Positions 50,024 through 59,385 are shown, counted from the stretch's first letter. The stretch: DNA of 64,000 nt from Streptomyces sp. NBC_01016 (GCF_026341035.1 NZ_JAPEOQ010000002.1:2108001-2172000), one strand, 5' to 3'. Notes: a model not told the origin generated them from the letters alone. Made by a program: numbers and translations.

Positions 50024-50926
50024 TCAGGCACCTGCCAGGGGATATGTGTCGGGGGCGGCGGCCAGGCGCAGGGTGTGCGCGGCCTGGTCGGCATCGAGCG
50101 GGGTGAGGGTGAGGTCGGCGGCCTCCAGGGCGCGGGCCGCCTCGGTCAGCCGGTGGCCGGCCCGGCCCGCCTGGGCGGGCGAGGCCTCCCGGGCGATGAT
50201 CAGGACCTGCCGGGTGAGCAGGTCCCGGTCGGCCGCGAGCTGGTCGAGGAAGGCGGCGTGGGCGCGGGCCGCCTGCTCCAGAGCCGGGTGCGGCAGCTGC
50301 GGGGCGCAGGTGGTCAACTCGTCGACGAGCGGGCCCACATCGAGGCGGTGGGCGCGCACCAGCAGCTGGGTGGGGCCGGTCAGCGAGTTCAGCCAGCGGG
50401 CGAACGCCTCGGTCAGCGCCTGCTGCTCGCCGCCGGTGCGCAGATGGAAGTTGACCGTGGAACAGGCGGCCACGGCCGCGCGGCCGTCCGCGCCGAGATC
50501 CAGCACACCGGACTCACCGATGGCCCGGCAGGGGAGGTTCAGCGGCGTGGGGGCGGGGGTGTGCTGGGTGCGCCAGGCGGCCGGTGTGGTGGCGGGTAGG
50601 GGTGGGATGCCTTCGGGGGCGGGGACGCGGCGTTTGGGTGCGCGGTGGAAGCGGAGGGCGGCCAGCAGCATCCGGTCCATGCCGATGCCGTCCCTGCGGC
50701 CGACGGCGACCACCGTGACGGTGAGGGCGATCGGCGTGATCAGGGCGAGGTAGGCGAGCGGGGCCATCACGGGGCGGGCGGCCCAGTAGCCGCCGTACAG
50801 GACGAGCGCGGTGACGGCCAGGATCAGGGTCTGGCGGGCCGTCAGGGGGCCGAGGATCTGATCGCTCTTGGCGACGTCGGCGGGGATCTTGGCGGGGGAG
50901 ACGTACTCCTCGTCGGGCGAGGGCAT
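50024..50926 (-). CDS. PrgI-family (VirB3-like) T4SS membrane protein
   Basis: A 300-residue protein from ATG 50926, with GGAGGTGA five bases upstream (GTG 50935 is an alternative that overlaps the previous stop). The N-terminal part matches PrgI/VirB3: VSPAKIPADVAKSDQILGPL, then two helices (LILAVTALVLYGGYWAA and LALITPIALTVTVVAV). The C-terminal 170 residues form an extra soluble alpha/beta domain (LRTGGEQQALTEAFARWLNS, LLTRQVLIIAREASP), longer than classical PrgI. It works with VirB4. Confidence 0.82.
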   Translation of the reverse strand: MPSPDEEYVSPAKIPADVAKSDQILGPLTARQTLILAVTALVLYGGYWAARPVMAPLAYLALITPIALTVTVVAVGRRDGIGMDRMLLAALRFHRAPKRRVPAPEGIPPLPATTPAAWRTQHTPAPTPLNLPCRAIGESGVLDLGADGRAAVAACSTVNFHLRTGGEQQALTEAFARWLNSLTGPTQLLVRAHRLDVGPLVDELTTCAPQLPHPALEQAARAHAAFLDQLAADRDLLTRQVLIIAREASPAQAGRAGHRLTEAARALEAADLTLTPLDADQAAHTLRLAAAPDTYPLAGA

Positions 50927-50931
50927 CGAGG

Positions 50932-52947
50932 TCACCTCCGAGGTGAGGGGGCGGCGGGCGGTTCCAGGGGGAGCCGCAACTGCATCGGCTGGATGGGGCG
51001 TTGGCGTACGCGGGCGGCCGGGACCGGCAGGGCCAGTTGCCGGGCACGGACCGGGGCGGACCCGGCACGCGATCGGCCCGGCGACGGTGCGGGCGTGGCT
51101 GTGGCCGTGGGTGCGTGTGCGGGCGTCGCGGTCGGTGGTGCTGGGCGGGGGACGCGGTCGGCGCGGACGGGAAGCCAGGTCTGGGTCGCCCTGCCGGGAT
51201 GGGCCGGAACCCGGGAGGCAGGGACGGGCAGGACCAGTTGGCGGGAGCGGGTGGCCTGGGCGGGGTGGGGCACGTGGGGCACGGGGTGGGGCGAGCGTGG
51301 GGCTGCGGCGAGGGTGCGGGAAGGTGGCGCGGCGGGGGCCGATGTGGCGGCGCCGCTACTGCTGCCCGGCGTACCCACAGGAGTCGCCGGGGGCGTGGGG
51401 CTCGGGCCCGGTGCGTGGGGCGCACCGCCCGGGCCAGCGCCTCCTCCAGGCCCGCGCGGTGGCCCGCCAACTCCCGGCCCAGGGCTGGGGTTTCCTGGTG
51501 CGGCAGGCCGGTTGCCGCCTCGCCGGGGGCCGCGCCCTCCCGGCCCACCGCGCGGCGGCCTGCCACCCGGGCCACCGGCACCGCCCGGTCGGCCACGGGG
51601 CCCGGGCGGGCGCCTGCCGCCCCGACCGCCGGCCCCGGGGCGGCCCTGACCGCCGCCGCGCATGAGTGCACTCCCGGCGCCGGGGGCCACGGAGTTGAGC
51701 AGCTGCAATAGGGCGACGTTCTTGAAGAGCCGCAGCACGCCCCCGCCCTGCGGCGCGGTGATCGGCGTACCGCGCAGAATGACCTGCGTGCACCAGCCGG
51801 GAATCTTGAACAGCACCCAGAACAGGGCCAGTCCGGCCAGCCGGGTGCCCAGCTCGCTCGGCTTCGTGATGCCCAGCACCAACGTGTCGGGGGCGAACAA
51901 CAGCTTCAGGGACAGGATGAACGCGATGGACTGCGCGACCTGGATGATCAGACACCCGGACAGTCCCCGCCACCACAGCCGGGCGATGCCGTCGGTGAGC
52001 GGGTGCGCGTGGCAGGACAGCGCGAGGGGAGCGGCCACGGCGAGGATCGCGATGACCGCGACCCGCACGATGTAGCCGAACAGCACGGCGAGGGCCATCA
52101 CCAGCAACAGCAGGGCGAACAGCACGAGATAGAGCTGGCCGCGGGCGATGAACAACGGGTAGATCATCTTCGCCAGGCCCTTGCCGACGTCACTGGTGTC
52201 GGAGCCCATCACCGCGCGGGCCAGCGCATTGGCCAGCGCGATCGCCTTGCTCATCACCAGCAGCGAGGACGACGCCGCGACCATGCCCAGCAGCAGCCGC
52301 GGGGCGATCTGTTTGAGCGCGTAGCGGCTCTGCACGGTCTCGTAGCCCATCACCGTGACACCGCCGGCCAGGAAGAACAGCACGTACATGGTGATCGCGG
52401 CGGCCAGCGAGCCCTGCCACAGCCGCTTCACCGACGCCTGTTTGGTGACGTCCGGGGTGGACAGCAGGGTGTTGCCCAGCAGTTCACGGACGGGCTTCAT
52501 CATCGCCTCGACCACGGAGCCCAGCAGCGCGGTGACGGCATCGATGACCATGCCGGGCACGTCGAAGAAGCTGGAGAAGCCGGTGCCCTTGTCGCAGTCG
52601 CTCGCATCGCCGTCCGCCTCACAGGCAGACGGAGCGGGACCCGGGGCCGGCTCGCGTGGCGACGGTTCGTGCGGCCTGGGGGAGTGATGCCCCGGGGCTG
52701 GAGCAGGCCCCGGCGACGGACTGGGACGCGGCGGGCTCGAATCGGCACCTGGGGGCGCCGGGGGAGCGGGCCCTGGAGCGGGCGCGGGGCCCGGTTCGGG
52801 TGGCGCCATCGGCGCGGCGGCCGCACCTGCGACGACTGCGGCCGCTGCGACGGGTGAACCGGCTGTCAGGGTGAGAGCGACGATGATGAGCGTGGCCACG
52901 AGGAGTCGGCCGGTACGGCGGCGTGTGTGACGGCGGGTGAGGGACAT
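50932..52947 (-). CDS. VirB6/TrbL-like polytopic T4SS protein
   Basis: A 671-residue protein from ATG 52947. A signal-like helix (LLVATLIIVALTLTAGSPVA), a long proline-rich outer linker (about 45-110), then at least six membrane helices (AITMYVLFFLAGGVTVMGY, LLLGMVAASSSLLVMSKAI, LYLVLFALLLLVMALAVLFG, VAVIAILAVAAPLALSCHA and others) form the channel-like part. A glycine/proline/arginine-rich tail, about 240 residues and probably disordered, follows. The architecture fits the conjugal TrbL/VirB6 membrane platform in Gram-positive T4SS. Confidence 0.8.
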   Translation of the reverse strand: MSLTRRHTRRRTGRLLVATLIIVALTLTAGSPVAAAAVVAGAAAAPMAPPEPGPAPAPGPAPPAPPGADSSPPRPSPSPGPAPAPGHHSPRPHEPSPREPAPGPAPSACEADGDASDCDKGTGFSSFFDVPGMVIDAVTALLGSVVEAMMKPVRELLGNTLLSTPDVTKQASVKRLWQGSLAAAITMYVLFFLAGGVTVMGYETVQSRYALKQIAPRLLLGMVAASSSLLVMSKAIALANALARAVMGSDTSDVGKGLAKMIYPLFIARGQLYLVLFALLLLVMALAVLFGYIVRVAVIAILAVAAPLALSCHAHPLTDGIARLWWRGLSGCLIIQVAQSIAFILSLKLLFAPDTLVLGITKPSELGTRLAGLALFWVLFKIPGWCTQVILRGTPITAPQGGGVLRLFKNVALLQLLNSVAPGAGSALMRGGGQGRPGAGGRGGRRPPGPRGRPGGAGGPGGRPPRGGPGGRGPRRGGNRPAAPGNPSPGPGVGGPPRGPGGGAGPGGAPHAPGPSPTPPATPVGTPGSSSGAATSAPAAPPSRTLAAAPRSPHPVPHVPHPAQATRSRQLVLPVPASRVPAHPGRATQTWLPVRADRVPRPAPPTATPAHAPTATATPAPSPGRSRAGSAPVRARQLALPVPAARVRQRPIQPMQLRLPLEPPAAPSPRR

Positions 52948-52949
52948 GG

Positions 52950-53327
52950 TCAGGCCCCCACGATCTCTTTGAGGACCGTGACCAGGACGGGCGCGAGGAT
53001 GGCCAGCCCGTAGCCGATCGCGGCGGCCTTCAACGCCCGCTTGGACGACTCGACTTCCCCCGGATCCCCGCCGGCCATCAGGTAGCGCAGCCCGCCGAAA
53101 GTGAGGAAGAGGGTGGCGAGCCCGGCGAGGATACCGATGATCCAATTCCGCAGATTGTTGATGACCGTCGGCACATCCGCGACGGCCCACGTGGCCGGGG
53201 GACTCGACAGCAGCGCCAGCACGGTGACGGCGGCCACGAACAGGACCCGGGCCATGCCCCGGACGACCCGCCGGGAGACCGGCCGACGTACCCAGACCCG
53301 CAGCGTCTGCGGCACAGATGCGAGCAC
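52950..53327 (-). CDS. VirB2/TrbC-like pilin or channel subunit
   Basis: A 125-residue protein from GTG 53327, which has GGAGGTG eight bases upstream; ATG 53255 is a later alternative. A signal helix (MARVLFVAAVTVLALLSSPP) is followed by the pilin-type core: NNLRNWIIGILAGLATLFLT, a short polar loop (GGDPGEVESSKRALKAA) and a second helix (IGYGLAILAPVLVTVLKEIV). Such two-helix small proteins precede VirB6-like genes in Gram-positive T4SS operons. It is the first structural gene of the operon and lies 2 bases before VirB6. Confidence 0.75.
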   Translation of the reverse strand: MLASVPQTLRVWVRRPVSRRVVRGMARVLFVAAVTVLALLSSPPATWAVADVPTVINNLRNWIIGILAGLATLFLTFGGLRYLMAGGDPGEVESSKRALKAAAIGYGLAILAPVLVTVLKEIVGA

Positions 53328-53652
53328 GGACACACACCTCCAACAAGGCGACGACGGCCAAGACCGCAGTGAGAGACGAACCAAGGAGCCAGGCGATGAA
53401 GCAGCCCGGGGTGGTGCACAACAGCGGCTCGTCGCCGGGGCCGGGCAGGCCCGCATCAGCGCTTCACCTCCTTCACGAGGAAAGGTGAGCCGCGAAACGC
53501 GGGGAGGGGCGGGATCGGGTGTCAGCACGAGACGCCGTGCCCGAACCCCGGCAACGAGCGGGGTGGCGAGTGCATCCGCGGCGCCGACGGTGCGACGGAT
53601 GCGCTCACCTATCAAGGAGAAAACCGCGACCGGACCGTGCCACCGGCGCGCT
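53328..53652 (-). other. Intergenic region before the T4SS operon
   Basis: About 325 bases. The leader of the VirB2-like gene occupies its left edge. No further gene is convincing. The promoter of the transfer operon should be here. Confidence 0.4.
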
Positions 53653-54432
53653 TCAGTCCCCCTGGGTTCGCAGTGCCGCGGCGAGCCGCTCCTCGGCCGC
53701 CGCGCGGTGTCGGAACGCCGAGCGCACACTTACGCCCACCGCACTCGCCGCCTTCGCCATCGGCCGCTTCTCCAGGCGTGTCTGCGTGACGAGTTCGCCC
53801 TCCAGCTCGCTCAACACCCCGGCGGCGACGGCCCGTTCCACGACCGCGATCACCTCGGCCATGCCGCCGGTACCGTAGAGCGGGGCGCCCACGGTGTTCT
53901 CCTCCAGCGACACCACCGGTGCGCGGCGGGAGCGCTGCGCGGCGTACAGGAGGCGGTGGGCGGCCCGGTCCCCGGCCCGCACCAACCGCAACCCCACCTG
54001 CGCCTCCCGCCCCGACAGGCCCACGAGCTCGAGGGCCACCGCGGCCAGCGCCTCCTGCTCGACCTCGCAGACCTCCAGCTCCGCCAGGCGCGGCAGCCGG
54101 CCCACCGCGCGCCGCAGCCCCGGCAGCGCGAAGGCCACCGCGACGGTGTCCCACGGCGCCCCCTGCCGCGCCCGGCGCCGCAACACCTCCGCCCACACCC
54201 GAGCGCGGACCGACTCGGTGCAACTGGGGTGCACCAGCCGGGAACGGACCGCGGCCAACGGCCACATCCCACCCGCCGACGCACCGGCGAACAGCGCGGC
54301 CGGCAGCACCAGCGGCAGCGGCTCACAGGACAGCCGCTGGAAGACGGCCTCCACCTCCTCCAGCGGCGACAGGCGACGGACCGCTCGCACGGACGGAACG
54401 ACAGAACGAGTACGGGTGCGGGTGGAGTGCAC
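53653..54432 (-). CDS. HTH DNA-binding protein (sigma-like C-terminal) of transfer region
   Basis: A 259-residue, strongly helical and arginine-rich protein. The last 60 residues (ELEGELVTQTRLEKRPMAKA, SAVGVSVRSAFRHRAAAEER) look like a sigma-70 region-4 type helix-turn-helix. The rest includes a helical domain (EVEAVFQRLSCEPLPLVLPA, TVAVAFALPGLRRAVGRLPR) without a recognised family. It lies upstream of and in the same direction as the T4SS operon and could be its regulator. The assignment as a sigma factor is uncertain because region 2 was not found. Confidence 0.65.
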   Translation of the reverse strand: MHSTRTRTRSVVPSVRAVRRLSPLEEVEAVFQRLSCEPLPLVLPAALFAGASAGGMWPLAAVRSRLVHPSCTESVRARVWAEVLRRRARQGAPWDTVAVAFALPGLRRAVGRLPRLAELEVCEVEQEALAAVALELVGLSGREAQVGLRLVRAGDRAAHRLLYAAQRSRRAPVVSLEENTVGAPLYGTGGMAEVIAVVERAVAAGVLSELEGELVTQTRLEKRPMAKAASAVGVSVRSAFRHRAAAEERLAAALRTQGD

Positions 54433-55085
54433 GGCGGGCTCCTAGCCTCGATGCGCGGCGAAACCGGACACCGCTCATCGCGCCAGCCACCCCCGCCACG
54501 CCCGCACCAACAGAGCGCCACACCCCCGCAGTTGTCCTGCCGCAGGCCTGCCAGGGTCCCGTCCACGCCGTGGCAGATCAGCCGTTGACCAGTACCTTTA
54601 CTCGCGTATCGACGTCACAGGAAACCGCCGAAAATACTTCTGACACCGCGACGCCCGGCTGCGCTCCGCCTCGCGGCGTGGTGTCAGCCCGGACGCGGTA
54701 TCCGCATGGCAGATCACACGCTGACCTGCGTTTTCCTCGACCGGCCCGCGGTCCCGCGTCCGAGAGACAGGGGCGGGGTCTACTCATGTCACAGGGACTC
54801 GTTGTGCCAGGACAGGAGTTGATCCAACTCGGCCACAGCCAAGACGCTTTCCCAGTCTGTTGCACAGATCAGGGAGATGTCCGGGCCCGTTCACGTGCGT
54901 TGGCGTTCGCCTGGTCTTCGGTTGGGGTTCGGGACACGGCTTCCTCTGAACGGGGCCGGACGCGGGATGAGACGGAAGCTGAGACGGCGGCCAGTGGCTG
55001 TCTGAGGTCGTCCCGCTGGTCAGGCAGGTGCGACAGAAACGTACGGTGGCGTGTGTTTGCCCATGATCTCGAGTCGAGGAGCGCT
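54433..55085 (+). other. Intergenic region, no gene seen
   Basis: About 650 bases between the transfer operon and the hydrolase gene. The frame from ATG 54786 (plus) is short of coding bias, and nothing recognisable was found. It may hold the boundary of the mobile element. Confidence 0.35.
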
Positions 55086-55889
55086 GTGCCGAACCCCGCT
55101 GCCGCAGAGCCTGTTGTTCTCCACCACCTTGCGCAGGGCCAGGGCCAGGGCCAGGGGGAGGGGGTGGTGCTGGTCCACGGTGTGGGCGGCTCCCTCGCCA
55201 CGAGTTGGGGCAGTCTGCCGGAACACCTCGCTGAGCATCATCACGTCGTTACCGTCGACAATCCCGGCTCAGGTCTCAGCCCTCTGCCCAACAGTCCACT
55301 CAACCTGGACTACCTCGCTGACAACATCGCCATGACGGCCGAGCATGCTGGTCTTGAACGCTACGGCGTCGTGGGCTACTCGATGGGCAGCTCGATCGCG
55401 GTGCGGCACGCCATCCGTCACCCCGAGCGCACCGCCACGCTGGCGCTGGTCGCCGGGTTCGCCAGGCCGGACGACCGACTGCGTCTGGCACTGCGCAATT
55501 GGCGCGCTCTGATGAACGGGGATCCGCAGGTACTCGGGCGCTATCTCATGCAGCTTTCCTGTGGACCATCCAGCCTGTCCGGGCTGAACGATGACGACAT
55601 CGACCGGATCGCCAGGGAAACCGGCACCGGACTCCAGCCGGGTACCCGCCGACACATCGACCTTGCTCTGGGAATCGACGTCCGCGCCGACCTTCCGAAC
55701 CTTGACCTGCCCACTCTGGTCGTCGCCGCATCCCAGGACATACTCGTCGCGCCCAGCCACTCGGACGAACTCGCCGATGGAATCCAGGGAAGCCGCCTGG
55801 TCCATGTACAGGCCGGTCATGACGCTCCGTCTGAACAGCCGGCAGCCATCGCCGCCCACATCCGTGCCCTTGTCAGTGGGAACTCTTGA
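55086..55889 (+). CDS. Alpha/beta hydrolase
   Basis: A 267-residue alpha/beta hydrolase. The oxyanion region is VVLVHGVGGSLAT, the nucleophile elbow GYSMGSS, the acid lies in VVAASQDILVAP and the histidine in VQAGHDAPSEQP. GTG 55086 has GAGGAG upstream. It is similar in length to haloperoxidase/esterase-like members such as PcaD or RsbQ-type proteins. The substrate is unknown. No operon partner is visible. Confidence 0.87.
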   Translation: MPNPAAAEPVVLHHLAQGQGQGQGEGVVLVHGVGGSLATSWGSLPEHLAEHHHVVTVDNPGSGLSPLPNSPLNLDYLADNIAMTAEHAGLERYGVVGYSMGSSIAVRHAIRHPERTATLALVAGFARPDDRLRLALRNWRALMNGDPQVLGRYLMQLSCGPSSLSGLNDDDIDRIARETGTGLQPGTRRHIDLALGIDVRADLPNLDLPTLVVAASQDILVAPSHSDELADGIQGSRLVHVQAGHDAPSEQPAAIAAHIRALVSGNS

Positions 55890-56019
55890 GTCAGGGCGCA
55901 GTTGGACCCGCTGCCTGACCTCTACATCGAGGAGGTGGCACCGGGGGCGGTGTAGTTGACGGGACCGTCGAACTGGGCCGAGGGGCCCCTGACGGTGGCC
56001 GGCCGGCGACAATCGCCCC

Positions 56020-56145
56020 ATGCGTGCACTCCTGACCGCCGGCACACCACTCGCGTGGACCGTGACCGAGATCGCGTGGCCCGCCGTCGCCCCGGACCAG
56101 GTGCTGGTGGAGGTCGCCACCGCAGGGCTGAGAACCTGCTCCTGA
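56020..56145 (+). pseudogene. Truncated zinc-type alcohol dehydrogenase/quinone reductase
   Basis: ATG 56020 reads MRALLTAGTPLAWTVTEIAW and VAPDQVLVEVATAGL, the start of an MDR-family oxidoreductase, but the frame ends at 56145 after 41 codons instead of about 320. No continuation was found downstream, so only the N-terminal scrap remains. Confidence 0.55.
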
Positions 56146-56559
56146 AGGTGGTATGGCTGCTCGCCGAGCGTCCAAGCGGACGGTCAACCTGGGGGCGGGC
56201 TTGCCACTCGGGGGATACCCCTGGGTGGGCCGATCAGAGGCTCGACTGCTGTCACAAACCATTCCGGGAGCCGGACCGCCTCACCTTCTGAATGACAGCG
56301 GATTGTGACAACGAATCGGCGATCCGGGCAGCTCCCGGTGGCCGTTTCCGATCTTGCTCCGGGGGAGGAACGTTTATGAGAAGCCTTTTGGTCCTGCGGG
56401 AGCGGTATGCCGCCCAGGCCGTGTTGTTCCGCGATCTCGTCGAGCCCCCGGTGCACGCATCTACTTGTCTTTGGGTGTGGCTCTCCCTGAGTGAGGGGCA
56501 TGCAGTCCGTATTTGGTAGGTATCTCGTTCGGGTTGGACGGCCGTGTGATCATGTCCAC
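56146..56559 (+). other. Region without a supported gene
   Basis: About 410 bases between the truncated oxidoreductase and the CPT-like gene. No coding frame with good bias or motif was recognised. Confidence 0.35.
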
Positions 56560-57108
56560 ATGACTGGTCGGATCATCTTCCTCAACGGGACGTCCAGTTC
56601 GGGGAAGTCGAGCATCGCCCGGGAGTTGCTCGACATCCTGGACGACGGCGTTTTCTCCTATTTGGCGGTCGACAGTTTCAACGCCATGCGTACGAAGCGG
56701 GACCTCGCGCAGGAAGACCTCGACGCTGCTCTGCGCCGGACGAGGATGGGCTTCCATCGTTCGATCGCGGCCATGGCTGAGGTGGGCAACGATGTCGTCG
56801 TCGATCATGTACTGAGCGAGCCGTGGCGGCTGATCGACTGCCTGAGCGTGCTGCCCCCAGAGGATGTGCTGTTCGTCGGTGTCCGCTGCTCACTGGAAGA
56901 ACTCGTCCGCAGAGAAAAGGCCCGTGGTGATCGTCTTTCGGGTCTTGCGGCGATGCAGTACGACTTGGTCCATGAGCATGGTGATTACGACGTCGAATGC
57001 GACACCGGCACGGCCGATCCGCGCGAATGCGCCGAGTTGATCAAAAAGTTCCTCTCTGATCGGCCAACGCCCACCGCCTTCACTCGTCTTCGCTCGCGAT
57101 ATCTCTGA
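56560..57108 (+). CDS. Chloramphenicol 3-O-phosphotransferase-like kinase
   Basis: A 182-residue P-loop kinase of the CPT type. It begins TGRIIFLNGTSSSGKSSIAR (Walker A GTSSSGKSS), with the acidic active-site region AVDSFNAM, the block VVVDHVLSEPWRLIDCL, VLFVGVRCSLEELVRREKAR and the C-terminal RPTPTAFTRLRSR, as in CPT of S. venezuelae. It would phosphorylate a small hydroxylated compound or antibiotic. ATG 56560 is the start. The stop touches the ISKra4 left end, so the last residues may have been altered by the insertion. Confidence 0.85.
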   Translation: MTGRIIFLNGTSSSGKSSIARELLDILDDGVFSYLAVDSFNAMRTKRDLAQEDLDAALRRTRMGFHRSIAAMAEVGNDVVVDHVLSEPWRLIDCLSVLPPEDVLFVGVRCSLEELVRREKARGDRLSGLAAMQYDLVHEHGDYDVECDTGTADPRECAELIKKFLSDRPTPTAFTRLRSRYL

Positions 57109-57115
57109 TGACCGT

Positions 57116-58666
57116 TCAGGCCGTCAGGCAGTATTCGGCCTGGTCGGAGCCTGAATTGAGTCGTTGGTGTTCGGCCTGGACATGGAAGTTCCAGTACGCC
57201 GGGAAGTCGTTGTTACTGATGATGGCGCGGAGGATGAGGAGGGCCTCGGCGCCCGGGACGCTCCATCTGCTGCCAGTAATGTCGAGTCTGTCGGCGACGA
57301 GGTGGCGGGCTGCGCCTTCGATGACACCGCTTGCGATCGGCCAGCCGGCGGCGAGAGCCTGGTCGTAGTGGACGAAGTCGGCGTTTTTGTCGAGGTATTG
57401 GCAGGCTTTGTCGGCAGCCGTACGTTGATCCCCTGTCAGTTTGCGGTGGTCGGCCTCGGCGCGGATCTCGTCGGCGGCCTGTTGGGCGGATCCGCGAAGG
57501 ATGCGGGCGGCCTTGACGGCGATCCAGTCCTCGGCGTCCGCATCGGCGGGGGCGTGGAAGCAGCGGGAGGCGGCCCAGAGTTTCTCGATCACATGCACCA
57601 GGTCGAGGACAATGTGGATGTTCACGCCGCGGCGCTTGGCCTCGGCCTGGATCAGGTCGAGTTGGTGGCGGGCGCCGTCGACGAGTACCACCCAGCTCCT
57701 GCGGTGCTGCGGGTCACGGGCCTGGGCCTGGTCGAAGGCGGCGGCGATGATGTACTCGGGATCGTGCTCGACCGATCCGGTCAGCCATTTGGCCTGCGCT
57801 TTCGGCCCGGGACGCGGGACGCGGAGGGTGCTGCGGCCGCCCGGTGGGGCGATGACATCGTGCGGGCGGCGCACTGCCGGGTCGGCGTCGTAGACGGCGG
57901 CCAGGGTCGCCATGCGTTTCCGGTTGCCCTTCTCGCCGATGGCCAGGCGGGTGCGGAAGGTTCGCTGCGCGCGCTCGGCCGCCTTGCGGGTGGCTTCGCG
58001 CAGGTGGCCCGGGCGCATGACGATGCCCTTGCCGTCCACGGACAGCACCAGCAGCGTCGCCGCGCTCGCCGGCATGGGGGTGCGGGCGGCATAGAACGCG
58101 GCCACGTCCACCGCCGCGGCCCGCACAAGATGTTCGACCTGGCGTTTGCCCACCACCTTCCCGCAGGATCGGGTGATCGCCTCCATCGCGGTGTCGTAAG
58201 AACCGCGCACTGCCTCGAGTACCGCCAGCCTGCGCACCCCGAGGCTGTGCCGCTCGTTGGGCAGGCCGAGTACTGCATCGGCCGGATAGCAGTTGGGTCG
58301 GCCTGGCGACCTGAGCGCGCACCGGGTCACCCTCACTGTTCCGACGACGGTGGCCAGTTCGCGGTTATGCCCGCGCTCCAGGCGGGTGCGTCCGTCGCTG
58401 AGGGCCGCACGCGAGCACGGGCCCAACGCGCTCAGCTCTGCTTCCTCGCGGCTCGCGCGCAGATCAAGGTGGGCCTGCAGCAGTAGCCGGGCCAGTTCCC
58501 GGCCCCGCATCGCGGCCATCTCCTCCACCTCCTGATGGGGCAGGGCCAGCGTGGACGGGCCGGAGAGATCGCAGGTCAGCTGAGTGAAGAAAGAAACCGC
58601 GCGGGCAAACGGGTCAGCCATCGCGGCATGCTCGTAGTCTTCCATCGGGCTCTCGTTCCGGGGCAT
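57116..58666 (-). CDS. ISKra4-family transposase
   Basis: A 516-residue transposase. The N-terminal part includes ARLLLQAHLDLRASREEAEL and a cysteine-containing CALRSPGRPNCYPAD segment. Core blocks are LLVLSVDGKGIVMRP, SWVVLVDGARHQLDLIQAEA, VNIHIVLDLVHVIEKLW and GVIEGAARHLVADRLDITGSRWS. It starts at ATG 58666 and appears intact. It is transcribed toward the CPT-like gene and ends 8 bases past that gene's stop. Confidence 0.9.
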   Translation of the reverse strand: MPRNESPMEDYEHAAMADPFARAVSFFTQLTCDLSGPSTLALPHQEVEEMAAMRGRELARLLLQAHLDLRASREEAELSALGPCSRAALSDGRTRLERGHNRELATVVGTVRVTRCALRSPGRPNCYPADAVLGLPNERHSLGVRRLAVLEAVRGSYDTAMEAITRSCGKVVGKRQVEHLVRAAAVDVAAFYAARTPMPASAATLLVLSVDGKGIVMRPGHLREATRKAAERAQRTFRTRLAIGEKGNRKRMATLAAVYDADPAVRRPHDVIAPPGGRSTLRVPRPGPKAQAKWLTGSVEHDPEYIIAAAFDQAQARDPQHRRSWVVLVDGARHQLDLIQAEAKRRGVNIHIVLDLVHVIEKLWAASRCFHAPADADAEDWIAVKAARILRGSAQQAADEIRAEADHRKLTGDQRTAADKACQYLDKNADFVHYDQALAAGWPIASGVIEGAARHLVADRLDITGSRWSVPGAEALLILRAIISNNDFPAYWNFHVQAEHQRLNSGSDQAEYCLTA

Positions 58667-58708
58667 CGAATGGTTTCGTCACCCTCGACGCTAGGGGCGA
58701 GAGCCCTC

Positions 58709-59296
58709 TTACTCACCGGCGCGAGACGGCACCGCGGAGTCGTTGCCCCGCCCCGGCGCACGCCCCCGCGGCGTCACATCCCGCGAAGCAAACAAACCTG
58801 GCGACACCTCGGCGATCCAGCCCCGACCACTCAGCCGCTTCAGTTTCGAACGGAACCCCTCCACCTTGCTCTTGTCCGTCGACAAACCCAGCACGGAGCA
58901 CAGCTGATGTGCCCGCATCGGATGCACCGCATCGGCGAGCGCCTCCACGATGTCCACATACGCACCCGGCAGCGCATCCACCCCGACCTGGTCCGTCCAC
59001 TGCGGCACCAGTCGCACCCCGACCGGCGAGCCGGCTTCGAATCGGTCCGCCTCCACCATCGGCTCCTCAGACGACCTCGTGTCGTGCTCGGGCTCCGTCT
59101 CCTCATCCGGCCTGGTGACCGGATCGTCCCCGGACAGGATCTCCGTCATCGTGTCCCGGGTTATCTCCAACCGGGAGACCACGTCTTCCTGCTCGGCCAG
59201 CTGCCCCGCCAACTCCTCGATTCGACCACGCAGTTCCACGATCCGCTCTCGCGCGCGAGACTCCCGCCGCTCCAACTCTTCCAGCCACGACACCAT
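58709..59296 (-). CDS. IS accessory protein: coiled coil plus winged helix
   Basis: A 195-residue protein from ATG 59296 (an in-frame start at 59308 adds four residues). The N-terminal 45 residues form a coiled coil (ELERRESRARERIVELRGRI, EELAGQLAEQEDVVSRLEI). After an acidic linker, a winged helix is predicted (YVDIVEALADAVHPMRAHQL, DKSKVEGFRSKLKRLSGRGW). It ends 43 bases before the transposase. Such proteins recur next to transposases in streptomycetes and may assist target or end binding; the role is not established. Confidence 0.7.
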   Translation of the reverse strand: MVSWLEELERRESRARERIVELRGRIEELAGQLAEQEDVVSRLEITRDTMTEILSGDDPVTRPDEETEPEHDTRSSEEPMVEADRFEAGSPVGVRLVPQWTDQVGVDALPGAYVDIVEALADAVHPMRAHQLCSVLGLSTDKSKVEGFRSKLKRLSGRGWIAEVSPGLFASRDVTPRGRAPGRGNDSAVPSRAGE

Positions 59297-59385
59297 CGCC
59301 GCCCCCAAGAACCCGAGCCCTGGACACGACGATCCGGCAAACCACCGCGATCAGCAACGACCGAGTTCAAAAGGGTCACCGGAGA

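Larger units (their letters stand above)
57107..59380 (-). mobile_element. ISKra4-family element with accessory gene
   Basis: The element carries the ISKra4 transposase and an upstream accessory gene. Possible weak inverted ends are GATGACCGTTCAGG (57107) and, read inward from the right, GGTGACCCTTTTGA (from 59380). Its right end lies inside a pentapeptide-repeat gene and its left end abuts the CPT-like gene. No clear target duplication was seen, so the limits are approximate. Confidence 0.65.

Noticed and set aside
53653-54432. A full sigma-70 family factor
   Set aside because: Only a region-4-like HTH is visible; no region 2.
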